This document shows positions 52,813 to 62,914 of a stretch of DNA of 64,000 nucleotides, one piece after another (position 1 is the first letter of the stretch; each line of letters starts with the position of its first letter). The notes below the pieces were generated by a model, which was given only the letters and a program-made list of their open reading frames with translations, made no database searches and had not been told where the DNA came from. This stretch comes from Brachycybe producta (Eukaryota; Arthropoda; Diplopoda; Playtdesmida; Andrognathidae). The translations under genes and the position numbers were made by a program. The stretch spans positions 3,840,797-3,904,796 of the forward strand of contig JAUPFP010000011.1 of assembly GCA_036925085.1 (NCBI GenBank), in the 5' to 3' direction.

Positions 52813-52949
52813 TACTATATTTTATGCAACACCATTATGGGTGGCTAGTACTGGCTACCTATACTAGTTTCACCACAGCCAAGTGGATCATCATTCATCA
52901 GTAGGCTTAAAACTTCTAACATGTAAAATTGGAAGGCCACAAACATGTT

Positions 52950-53365
52950 AAACTTACATTAAACTCCATTTCGGAAGAAAAACAACCATTTAAAATGTTA
53001 ATAAAAATGCCTAAAAACAATTTTTAAAAAACAGAAAAAAATCAGCACGTGCACCAATGTGTTGGCTTCACTGTGGTTTACTTTAATGGTTGTGTTTTTT
53101 TACTCAATTCAGTTTAACATAGCATTAAAAATTCGCGATTTTGAAATAATTTTTTTTTAAAAATGGAAGCACACTTTCCAATTTTTTTTGACGATCTATC
53201 ACTAGATAAACTTATATTTAAAGTGCACATTGCACTTTGAACCATCAAAATTGAATACCTTTAAATATGAAAAATAAACATATTGCCACCACAACTGTGT
53301 ATTTTAAAAATTAACAGTTTTCCCTTAACATTGGGTCCATGGGATAAATATAAAAATGTAGCCTC
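52950..53365. mobile_element. TTAA-type foldback MITE, copy 2 (left end lost)
   Basis: Right end ATGTAGCCTC|TTAA (53366-53369) and interior AATATGAAAAATAAACATAT + TGCC, CAACTGTGTATTTTAAAAAT, TAGCATTAAAAATTCGCGAT and TGGTTTACTTTAATGGTTGT match 39177-39965. Another scrap is at 61605-61700. Confidence 0.65.
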
Positions 53366-53719
53366 TTAAGGTGGGAACTCCTTAAACGAGTTCCGATCAA
53401 AAAAAATTCTGAACTGGCTTTATAAAACGTAATTGGCTTATCTATAATCATATTCAAGGATTATCCCCTTCAGAGTAGTTTTGTGCACATTAATGCACCT
53501 TTGCCAGTGCCTTTCCAGAGCAATCCTGGCTCGTTTAATTTTTCCTGGAATTGGCATATCAGCTGATGACGATGCCAATATTCTGTCTTGGGTCGTTTTC
53601 CCTCCCAGTTTCACCCCTTAATTCAAAGTAATCATCCTGATAAGCCTCAGCATTAGGTCTATGGCGTTAAAACTTTCTATTATAAGTTTGCTTTGATTAT
53701 GAGTGAGTCATTTGTTTAT

Positions 53720-54000
53720 ATTTTGTTGACCAGTGGTCAATCGTGTTGATTGGCCAGTTTGGTTTTTACTTTTGTATTTACCTAATCAGGGAATACTGAG
53801 AAAGTGTTCTCAGTATCCTCCTTTTGGGGTATAAAAGGCCGTGTATTTTGTATGTAAGTTAGAGTGTCTCGAAAGCATTTTTTGGACACAGACATTATAC
53901 CCAAATTTGCATAGAGCTGAAGAAAGATGTAAATAAACTGTTACTATGTTTAAAAAGTTGCAGAAGTTTCATTTTGATATTTTTGAACCAAACGAAGAAC
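53720..54000 (+). mobile_element. Possible LTR fragment with TATA and poly(A) signals
   Basis: GGGGTATAAAAGGCCGTGTA (53826) about 100 bp before AAATAAACTGTTACTATG (53930) has the promoter/poly(A) spacing of the family-B LTRs, but no terminal sequences or TSD were found. Confidence 0.35.
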
Positions 54001-54009
54001 TTAAACATT

Positions 54010-54310
54010 TTGCTATCTAGCACTGTCAACCCAATTGTAAACCTGGATCTCCAGCACTAGATGAGACTTCAGAAGACAACACGATCGACCAGCTTTTCAT
54101 GGGCGAAAGTCCGAGGGGTAGCAGACAACAAAACATCCTTAAAACTGTAAAGGTTCTTGAGAGAGGAACTTGTGAGGAAACGAAAAAGATTAATTTGTTC
54201 CCTTCCTCCCGAACCAAAATAAAGTTAGTGGCCTAGCCAACCACTTTCTGATCACTCGAAAGAGCGCTACGATACTTTTGGACAATTCTATTCACCCCCT
54301 GAACGTGGTT
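54010..54310 (-). mobile_element. LTR fragment, family A (diverged)
   Basis: Inverse of family A: GGGCGAAAGTCCGAGGGGTA, CAAAACATCCTTAAAACTGT and GTGGCCTAGCCAACCACTTT with ACTCGAAAGAGCG correspond to CTTTCGTCC, AGTCTTAAGGATC, AGTGATTGGCTAGGTCAC and CGAGTGTTCACTCG. Ends lost. Confidence 0.55.
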
Positions 54311-55331
54311 CATTACACTATGATAGTGAATATGCGGGACCATGTGTGTTCTATTGTTCACAAGTTAAAATTTTCAAAAATTTCAGTTTTTCTAGGTCCT
54401 AACTTGGAAGGCACACAGCAAATAACTAACTAGTAGACCTTCAAATTTATAATAATAGTCTAATAAATTTGACTAAACCACAGGGAAAAAAAAGTTATAT
54501 CAAACCAAGCTGGTGTGTGTGTATTGTGGTTTAATCTGCATTATGATTAAGTTGTCATTGATTGCCAAAAAAAAAAAAAGGATAATGAGTAGTAGTTCAT
54601 TACTCCCTAATGTTAGAAAATAATTTTAAAAAGAAAAAATTTGATTAATTGCTGAAAAATGCCTTCGAGGATGAAAACAAAGAAGTTTCATGATATTGAT
54701 TTACGGAATAGGCTTATAATACATTGTTAACAACATCCTAAAAAAGAGTAATGTTTTGCAATAGTAGTAGTGCCTTATAGATACTACATTATGCTAGTTC
54801 TAATAATAATTCATTCGAGAATTGTATGGCCCCATTTTTTATATTAATGCTTTTAAATAAAGTTATAAAAAAGTGCGAAAGAAAAAAAAGTTTGAAAAGG
54901 GATGAGAAGTTTCCATATATTTTAATGAGTTATATGTTTGTCATGCCCACCCGTGTACAAACTCCGATGAATTCATTCAACTAGAGATTAATTAGTATTT
55001 GTCATACATTTTTTTTTTGCAGTTTGTATTTTTTTTTTCTTCTTCATTGTGTTTAAATCTGGAAAAAGCAAAGATAAAAGTAAAAAAAAATATTCTCAAA
55101 GGAGCCCTTCCTATAAAAAAAAAGTCATTGCGTAGAATGTTTTTTTTTCTTTCTATTTTGTATTATGATACTCAAAAAATGTAGTAGTAGGAAGGTTATT
55201 TTATATTCTTATAGATGCAACATGAATTGCTCTTACAGAAGGCGGCACAAAAAACGTCTTCTTTAAAAAAACAAAGAAGAAGGATACTACCTTTTTAAAA
55301 GAAGAAAAAAATCATAAAATTGTGATTCAGT
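54311..55331. other. Unassigned AT-rich sequence
   Basis: Homopolymer-rich; no supported ORF or repeat. Confidence 0.4.
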
Positions 55332-55639
55332 CCTAATACCTAGTACAAGCCTGATAATTTAAATGTATTTAAATAATAAACGTGTTCTACAGAGCCCTGT
55401 GAAGAGCAAACAAACAATATGTCGAGTTCAATTTATTCAGTTAATAATCTGAAATATTGAGTAAATACTTAAACATAATATATAAACTATTGACAAAATA
55501 TTGATTTAGTATTTCAATTAAAATTATTAATAATAAAGTCAATTTTTATTTGGTTCATGTCCTTAACTGGATTCCGTATAATTCACCAAAACACATTTAA
55601 TCTGAATTCATTTAACTCGTGTGTGTACAAGGTATTAGG
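55332..55639 (+). mobile_element. ~308-bp MITE, family D, copy 6 (best ends)
   Basis: CCTAATACCTAGTACAAGCC at the left and GTGTGTACAAGGTATTAGG at the right form an inverted pair of about 19 bp. The interior matches the five other copies. Flanks CAGT and CACA do not duplicate. Confidence 0.8.
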
Positions 55640-55653
55640 CACACTAAGCTTAA

Positions 55654-56292
55654 GAGCCTATATGTGTGACGCCATTTTGAATATTAGCAGATGACAATTA
55701 TAGTTCCACTTTTCGCCGTTTAGTGGCGCCCCACAGCTAAGCCATTGAAACCAATGAGAAAGAGAAATTCCTATTTTAAAAATACATGGTTCAGGCAAAT
55801 GTTTTGTTTTCTGCAACGAAAATTGTTATTTTCAAAATTCAAATTGCAATATGTACATAACAATATTGCTCATCTAGTGATACGTTGGTACAAATTTATA
55901 ATTAGTTTTTCTATTTTTAATTTCATTTTAAAATCTCGTATTTTTTTAGCTCATGTTAAATCCCATATTCGACAAACGCTCCTCAGTTTATACATTTTAT
56001 AGGATCTAAATTTCCCACTAACCATAAGTTTCATGATACCCTAAAATTTGACCACTAATTGTATACGACTCAAATTACTCACCATTGTAGATCAAAAGTT
56101 GCTCTTCCTTTTTTCAGTAGTGCATATTTACCCAAACAAGAGCCGTTATTAAAATATAGCCACTTTTATCCATCGATAAGAGCGAAAATGGCGTGGTGTA
56201 TCAAAATTGATTTTTTTGCCACATGTTGACGTCACAGCTACAGAAGCGCCTACATGCGAAGATTTTTATAAGTTTTTTTTCACTGTAGGCTC
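55654..56292. mobile_element. TTAA-flanked MITE (GAGCCTA ends)
   Basis: TTAA|GAGCCTATATGTGTGACG and CACTGTAGGCTC|TTAA, TTAA at 55650-55653 and 56293-56296. TTAA targets fit piggyBac-type elements, though the CCC start typical of that superfamily is absent. Interior non-coding; CGCCATTTTGAATATTAGC vs CGTCACAGC-type arms are only loosely inverse. Confidence 0.6.
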
Positions 56293-56347
56293 TTAAGAGT
56301 GCAGAAATAAAATACTCTCCTATATTTACATGCACTTTTGCATTAGT

Positions 56348-56880
56348 GTAACACCCGGCATTTCCCATTAATGCTAGCCTTCGGGTTCATAGCCCCATTT
56401 CCCCCCTTTCACATCCAGTTCCGCTTGTACTTGGTGACCCAATTTTAACACTGACCTTTTTTCCTGCGTCGTACCACTGCCCATTGTATTCCCTTAAGCT
56501 TGAATGCGTTTATTTGTTTTTAATTCGATTTTGTTTTTTCATTTTGAGCTTCAGAAATGATGCCATCGAATTTGGCCAACTGGCCCAATCCAGTGATTCA
56601 TCAATTTAGTCCCAAACTCTTAAGTGATCAATTAGAAATGTGCCCTCTGGATTCGCCAACTAATATTTTGTTATTCTTTAGGGTATTTGTTTAAATACCG
56701 AATATATGCCGGATTTCTACACAGATTCCTTTTATGTACGTTTTTCTAAGTGTGTTAAGCAAGAGTTTTATATCAGTTCAATATTTTTTTATAATTTTAT
56801 ACCCGGATTAAACAAGTTATATTTCTATCTAAACAGTGGTGAATTCTAACTTTGTTATTTTGCAATTGTGCAAATTCATC
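56348..56880 (+). mobile_element. Possible LTR start (TGTAACACCCGG)
   Basis: TGTAACACCCGGCATTTCCC resembles the 5' ends of the family-B LTRs and is followed by TTCATAGCCCC like their CCATAGCC block. No matching 3' end or TSD was found, so only the first part is supported. Confidence 0.35.
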
Positions 56881-56883
56881 ATT

Positions 56884-57175
56884 TCATTTTCATCATATCC
56901 AAGACGACTAGGTGCAAACCTGACTTCTGCAAGGGAAAGCAGTCCCTGATTAATTATCAGGCACAATCCGGATGGAATACAGAAGACACAAGATCCTCAA
57001 AGCAGTGGAAGTCCTTGAAGGGTTAGTGGGGACGTCAGATGGTGTAATATTGGCCTAGTCCTCCCGGATCAGATAGAATAAGTGACCTAGCCAATCACTT
57101 CCAGATTGAGTGAATAACTCAAACTGTTCCCAAAAAGAGCAGTCTATCAAGTGGAGAAGGGTCCATAAGAGTATA
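56884..57175 (-). mobile_element. LTR fragment, family A
   Basis: The inverse of family A: CTAGGTGCAAACCTG, AGATCCTCAAAGCAGTGG, GGCCTAGTCCTCCCGGATCA, GTGACCTAGCCAATCACTTC, AAAAAGAGCAG and GAGAAGGGTCC. The 5' LTR end is on the right near 57173; the 3' portion is missing. Confidence 0.65.
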
Positions 57176-57670
57176 TTGTGCAGATTTTGTATGATTCACG
57201 TAGTTATGACATGTATTTCACTGATCTATGTAAAAGTCCATAGGATGTGAAATACACCAAATTCAAATTACAATAACTAATTTCGTTCAAATAATAACAA
57301 TATGAAAATGCAACCACACAATTAATTGATTATTTTTAGTTATGTTTAATTTAAAAAGTGCTGAAAACAATCACCAATTCCATATTTAAATTAAAGTTTC
57401 ATCTACTATGTAAATATTATTTTAGAGTCATAGACTTAGATGAAGCTATTTAAACGCCATCTGTTGTTGTTTTTCACAAGCTTGCTAGTGCCACAATGTC
57501 TTAAGTGTCACCTTTCTTTAATTGTCTCATCACAGTTTCTACCTTCTAATGAACCAAAATCTCCTTGTTTACACCTTTTCCCTCTATTTTCTTTCTAATT
57601 GTTGTTTTTACGAATGTATCATCTTCACATTTTTTCTCTTGTTTTTTGTCCTCAAAAATAGGGTTTCCAT
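57176..57670. other. Unassigned AT-rich sequence
   Basis: No supported feature. Confidence 0.4.
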
Positions 57671-57672
57671 TA

Positions 57673-57775
57673 CCAGTTTTATTGTTACCGGTATTACCGG
57701 TCAACCGGTATTACCGGTCTAATTTGTTACACCGATATTAGTAGTAAATTAACTTTTCAATACCGGTTTTTCGGT
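57673..57775. repeat. Cluster of ACCGGT motifs
   Basis: GTTACCGGTATTACCGGTC + AACCGGTATTACCGGTC and later AATACCGGTTTTTCGGTAAA: tandem and palindromic ACCGGT-based sequence, probably one end of a transposon. Confidence 0.5.
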
Positions 57776-57835
57776 AAATTTTTTTTATATTAATTTGGAT
57801 GAAAGAATTGACCAATTATTATTATATATATAATA

Positions 57836-58171
57836 TCCCAGGTCTGTGTGTGTGTGGAGTAACACTGTACAAAAATCTTGAAGCACGTCGAAATTTATAT
57901 AAATTTAAATAAATGAAATGAACAGCTTTTTTTCTCAAGGTCAACTATATGTTGCACCCTTCCCATCCAAGAACCCCATGATATTAAACTGGAAAGGGGA
58001 AAAGGTTGGAAAGTGTAGAGGGGGAGAGAGAGAGAGAAACGTGGAGGGGGAAAAAGTGGGAGGGGGTGACTGAACTTGAAATGAAAGGAGTAAAAAAACG
58101 AAAAACGATGCACATGTGCACAATTGCCTGTGAATTTTGCTCCCGTCATTTATGACGGGTTACCCCACTAG
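57836..58171 (+). mobile_element. Non-autonomous Helitron, short form, complete ends
   Basis: A|TCCCAGGTCTGTGTGTG to hairpin CCCGTCATTTATGACGGG, TTACCCCA, CTAG|T; 336 bp. Followed 27 bp later by the next copy in the same orientation. Confidence 0.85.
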
Positions 58172-58198
58172 TATATATATATATACATATATATATAT

Positions 58199-58751
58199 AT
58201 TAAGCCAGGTTTGTGTGAGTGTGTGGAATTAACACTGTACAAAACCCTTGAAGCACATCGGAATTTATATAAATTTGAATAAATGAACCACTTTTTTTCT
58301 CAAGGTCAACTATATGTTGAACTCTCCCCATCCAAGAACCCCATAATATTAAATTGGAGAGGAGAAAAGGTTGGAAAGTGTAGAGGGGACGGGATAAAGA
58401 AACGTGGAGGGGGAAAAAGTGGGAGGGGGTGACTGACATTGAAATGAAAGGAGTGAAAAAGGAACAACCGACGTGCATGCACACACCAGAGAAAATGAAA
58501 AGCTCATTTTCTCTTTCAAATATAAAAAGAGGAGGGGATAATAGTAGCAAAATTAAACTACAGTTTATCACAGACAATTGTGCCCAGTATTAGAATTTCT
58601 TTTGCTCAGCCCTTTTATGAACGTCATCAATTTCTAATTGGTTTATTACTTGGTCTGACGCCATAAAAGGGCAGATTAAAAGAAATTCTAAGGCAGGACA
58701 CAATTGCCAGTGAATTTGGCTCCCGTCATTTATGACGGGTTACCCCACTAG
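58199..58751 (+). mobile_element. Non-autonomous Helitron, long form
   Basis: TTAAGCCAGGTTTGTGTGAG to hairpin, TTACCCCA, CTAG|T. It includes the purine-rich part, the AGAAAATGAAAAGCTCATTT + TCT hairpin and the internal palindrome (58568-58712). Confidence 0.8.
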
Positions 58752-59026
58752 TATGTAAGAACCACTGACTTTAAAATTAAAATTTCACATAACGTATGCA
58801 TAAAACCATGAGATTTTTTCAAAGACTTTAGTAAAAAATGGTATTTGTATGCACTTGTAACCATTTACGAAAGTCACAGTAGGGTCTTAATGTAAATGTT
58901 TGTACAGTTAAAATCCTTTCCATGCATTGTATACTGTACCATACATATACTTAGGTACTAAGTGAATGCAACATCTTCATTTGTTACTTTTGTGATAAAT
59001 TAAAACAATTCTTATGTATAAAAATA
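58752..59026. other. Unassigned sequence
   Basis: AT-rich; no recognised content. Confidence 0.4.
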
Positions 59027-59100
59027 CTAGTGGGGTAACCCGTCATAAATGACGGAAGCCAAATTCACAGGCAATTGTGCCCAGCATTAGAGCATTAGTA
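59027..59100 (-). mobile_element. Helitron 3' end fragment
   Basis: CTAGTGGGGTAACCCGTCAT + AAATGACGG, then GGCAATTGTGCCCAGCATTA; cut at AGCATTAG, which is repeated (AGCATTAGAGCATTAG) at the junction with LTR C. Confidence 0.75.
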
Positions 59101-59598
59101 GCCCACGGTAGATTCCCGGTGAATCCTACCATGGATGCCGACATGAAGTACCAGCCGAACGAGACGGAAACAGGATGGTGATTGTCCGGTGTATTCCCAC
59201 CGGAAACCCCCACCCTCCCCAGAGATATTTTCCCAGAATAAGGTTGACACGGACACCAGAGTGTGAGTTAAATAAAAAGTATTTATTCATACAATAGAAC
59301 ACTTACTTAAATTAAAGAAGTAGTCTGCTGGACATTCTGTCCAGCAGACAACAAACAAAACATCCAAGAACCAGTAGACAGATGACAAAGAGATTGATGA
59401 TGATGGTGGCCATCTTGGAAGCCATTCACTCAGAGACAATAACATCCATTCACACTTCAGGATCTAAACACACTGCCCAGGTACTCTACCTGGGGGAGGA
59501 CAGTGACCCTTGCTGGCCTTTCTTTCGTATAGGCACATAGCAGCTGACATCAGGATTTAGTCTGCTCCTAATAAAAGGAGCAAATCTGAGTTGTCACA
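59101..59598 (-). mobile_element. LTR, family C, truncated
   Basis: Minus strand starts TGTGACAACTCAGATTTGCT (right end) and follows family C, including the CCCCCAGGTAGAGTACCTGG block, to CGGGAATCTACCGTGG; the last ~200 bp of the LTR are missing where it meets the Helitron fragment. Confidence 0.75.
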
Positions 59599-60053
59599 AG
59601 ATGTCTGTATGTTCGTCTGTCTGTACGTCTGTAAGTCTGTATGTCCGGAACCCCGATTTTGTGGGTCAAACAACTCAAGAACGGAATGAGATAAAGACAT
59701 GCAGTATTTTTTATTTGATTCCGTGGGTGAATATGATGTTCCTGACAAAAAATTAGAAACTTTTACTCAGGGGTTATTTTTTATGAATTTTTTAGAAACA
59801 AATTTTGAGTTTTTGGTCATAATGTTTTGTGGGTCGAACAACTCAAAAACGGGGCCACCTACAATAAAATGTCATCAGACTAAAATGATGTACACATTCT
59901 GGCGATGAAACTGCAAAATAATTGAAATTTTAAAGTGAACTGATATATAAAAATTCGATTTTTTAAAAACGTAATATTTTTTTTAAAAAAATTGAGATTC
60001 TTCCTTTTTACAGTATTCCTATTATTTAGGAGGGGTGTTTCTTTTTATGTTCT

Positions 60054-61005
60054 TGTGACACCCTGTAGAAACAGAAGGTGAAACACTTAAGTCAAAAATT
60101 CAGTTTTGACAGTAAGGCACCCCTTGGTGCACAGATGTTCGGACATGGGTGGCCCGAATTCTAGAGAATTCGTGGAACCAAGTCCGACCGTGAGAAAATT
60201 GGAAATAAGTTCCAAGAATATTTCTGATTATGATTTAATATCCCCGGCCCAGGGCAAGGATTGGCCCAGTTGGTCAATCATTACACCCTGAGGTAACAGT
60301 TGCCCCTCCCAGGAGACCGGACAAGTGAGCCTGAGACTTGAGTGTGAAGACAGTCAGTCATGAGAGTTCAAAGAGTGAACTTGGACAGTCAGAGTAGAGA
60401 GTTCACACTAGAGGGTCAGTCTTCAGAGTTCCAAGAGTGAACTTGTAACAGAGTTTTAGAGAAAAAGACAAGTAAGTCTTGTTCTAGACAGTAGTTCTAG
60501 AAGAGAGTAAAGGTCTGACTTAGAGGAATGTAAAGAGTGTTATGAACAATGTAATAACCAAGAGCTAGTAAAGAGACATTATTATACAGCAACCTGTGTC
60601 AGTGTTGTGTATGTGAGTTGTATTGGGTTTCTGTACCCCTAAAATAGCGGAGTATCCAGCAGAAGGTACTCAGACACGGCCTGAGTCCCTCTGCCTGGAG
60701 CCTCCAGCAACCCAACGAAAAGGACTAGAGTATCTTCGGCATCGTCACGCCCTATATCCAAAGATCCCTAGGAAAGACGGTCTTTTTGTGGGCCGTGCCA
60801 GGCGAGGCAAGTAAATGTCGCGCCCGGTGAACCCAACCCCCAGAGGTTCAACAGCAATAGAGGCTGGTCCGCAGCAGTCGACAACAGAGTCGACCCCGGC
60901 ACCACCGACTCAGCCGAGGGAACAACGTCGTCAACGAGGACGAAGTTCCTCACGCGTCGTCGGTAATGGAGCCAAAGGTACAAGAGGCGGGCCAGTCGCG
61001 TCACA
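60054..61005 (+). mobile_element. Solo LTR, family D-LTR (952 bp)
   Basis: Begins TGTGACACCCTGTAGAAACA and ends CAGTCGCGTCACA with exact 4-bp TSD TTCT (60050-60053, 61006-61009). The paralogous composite element at 11726-11745 has the uninterrupted site (reverse of TATGTTCTGTTATTATTTTT), which proves the insertion. Internal GTGAACTTG repeats at 60365-60445. ORFs at 60623-61030 are GC-rich chance frames. Confidence 0.85.
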
Positions 61006-61124
61006 TTCTGTTATTATTTTTGTATATTGAAATACCTGTGACGTATTCTCATTATATTATTACACATGAATCACACATGCGTGTCACATGTAACTATGTC
61101 ATGTAAGTGAATACATCTTTGTGT

Positions 61125-61500
61125 GTTCAACACACATGCGCATACATGTACACATGTGCATACACATGCGTGCACGTGTGTACATGTGTACACATGCGTG
61201 CACGTGCATATATTTGAATACACATGTGCACACATGAGTACACATGTGCACACGTGCATACACATGTGCACACGTGCATACATATGTGCACACGTGCATA
61301 CATATGTGTGCACGTGCATGCACATGCGTGCATGTGTACACCTGCATACACGTGTGTACGTGTGTGTACACGTGCATGCACGTGCATCCATGTGCGCAAA
61401 TTTGCATACACATGTGCACATGTGCATACACGTGCATACATGTGCGTACACGTGCATAAATGTGCCTACACATGCGCGCACGTGCATGCATGTGCGTACA
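61125..61500. repeat. Alternating purine-pyrimidine minisatellite, copy 3
   Basis: CATGTGCACACGTGCATACA-type units with almost unbroken pyrimidine-purine alternation over stretches of more than 60 bp. Differences between units are mostly C/T or A/G exchanges that keep the alternation. Several frames on both strands are open by composition only. Confidence 0.85.
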
Positions 61501-61604
61501 CAATGCATGAAAACAAACAATGAAAGAAAATTGGTTGTTTGATCTATGAAAGCGTATATTAAAGCAATGGAGGTCTATTGGGTTTCCTGGATCCATTGTT
61601 CTTT

Positions 61605-61700
61605 TCTTATTTGGGCGTGCTCAAAGGAGTTTTAACATAAGAGTTAGAAATTCGCGATTTTTAAATAGTTTTTAAAAATATAACCGCAATTACCAATTGT
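61605..61700. mobile_element. TTAA-type foldback MITE scrap
   Basis: TATTTGGGCGTGCTCAAAGG + AG, AACATAAGAGTTAGAAATTC, GCGATTTTTAAATAG and AAATATAACCGCAATTACCA match 39660-39755. Confidence 0.6.
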
Positions 61701-62294
61701 ATTCTATGAACATGAAAAAGCTGAAAGTCTCACAGCATGTGAAACTTTGTTATAAAATAAGGGAAATCTATGAATTTAAACAAAAACAAAACACTTCTGA
61801 AAAAGTGGAATAAATTAAAATATTCTTAATATTTTTTTTTATTATTTAGAATGCACAATAGGTGACTTTTTTTTTAACAAAGTACATTCACACTTGAGTT
61901 GACATTACTAACACGTTTTTAGAAGGTCTTTTTTATTTTTATATATGCTAGCTTTTTTTACATAGTCAGGTGATGACGATTAACTTCTGTTATAAACAGT
62001 TCAAACAAATGGTGGTTGCATATTCGTTGAACAAAAAAATAGCTCTTGCAAATCGATAAACAGCTTATGCTGATGACAGTCTTGATTGTTTGTTTGGTTT
62101 TCCTTCCTACGTTATCAAGCAGCTGTTGCTTTACTTGCTGTTTGCACTTGATCATAATGGAAAGAAAGAAACAAATCTTTGCAGTTCTTTGCTTATTCTA
62201 ACACGGTACACGTGGAAATTAGATATTATTAAGTTTTAATATCGAAACAGAGCATATTTTATTATGCACATTTTATTTTACATAATATTATATA
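61701..62294. other. Unassigned AT-rich sequence
   Basis: No supported ORF or repeat. Confidence 0.4.
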
Positions 62295-62911
62295 CTAGTG
62301 GGGTAACCCGTCATAAATGACGGGAGCCAAATTCACAGGCAATTGTGCCCAGCATTAGAATTTCTTTTCCTCCGCCCTTTTATGACGTCAGACCAAATAA
62401 CAAACCAATTAAAAATTTAAAAGGGCGGAGCATGTGACGTCAGACCAAATAACAAACCAATTAGAAATTTAAAAGGGTCCGGCATGTGACGTCAGACCAA
62501 GTAACAAACCAATTAGAAATTGATGACATTTATAAAAGGGCGGAGCAAAAGAAATTCTAATGCTGAGCACAATTGCCTGTAATAAATTCTAGTTTAATCC
62601 TCTCCCCTTTTTTATATTTGAAACAGAAAATGAGCTTTTCATCCTTTCCACATCTTTTTTTTACTCCTTTCATTTCAATTTCAATTTCAGTTTCCCCCCT
62701 CCCCCTTCTCTTTCCAACCTTTTCCCCTCTCCAATTTAATATCATGGGGTTCTTGGATGGGGAGAGCGCAACATAATGTTGACCTTGAGAAAAAAAGCGG
62801 TTCATTTAAATTTATATAAATTCCGATGTGCTTACATGTTGTTGTCCTTGTTGGCACAGCGTTCCACATACAAGGATACAAGGAAGGAAAGAAAGACAGA
62901 CGGGGCTTAAT
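62295..62911 (-). mobile_element. Non-autonomous Helitron, long form with repeated palindrome arm
   Basis: CTAG 3' end at 62295, hairpin CCCGTCATAAATGACGGG (plus strand), 5' side ending GACGGGGCTTAATATA. Within the internal palindrome a GGGCGGAGCATGTGACGTCA + GACCAA block occurs twice in tandem (about 62382-62500), an expansion not seen in other copies. Confidence 0.75.
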
Positions 62912-62914
62912 ATA

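Larger units (their letters stand above)
59607..61600 (+). mobile_element. Composite element with TG/CA minisatellite, copy at 60 kb
   Basis: 59607-60053 matches, inverted, 11740-12185: GGAACCCCGATTTTGTGGGT, ATGAGATAAAGACATGCAGT, GTGGGTCGAACAACTCAAAA, ATTATTTAGGAGGGGTGTTT. It continues after the LTR at 61006 (TTCTGTTATTATTTTTGTAT), then the alternating array (61125-61500) and the conserved flank (TTAAAGCAATGGAGGTCTAT at 61559). Non-coding. Class unknown. Confidence 0.65.

Noticed and set aside
61071-61596. Long Cys/His/Thr-rich ORFs on both strands
   Set aside because: Same cause as at 4.7 kb: alternating purine-pyrimidine array without stop codons.
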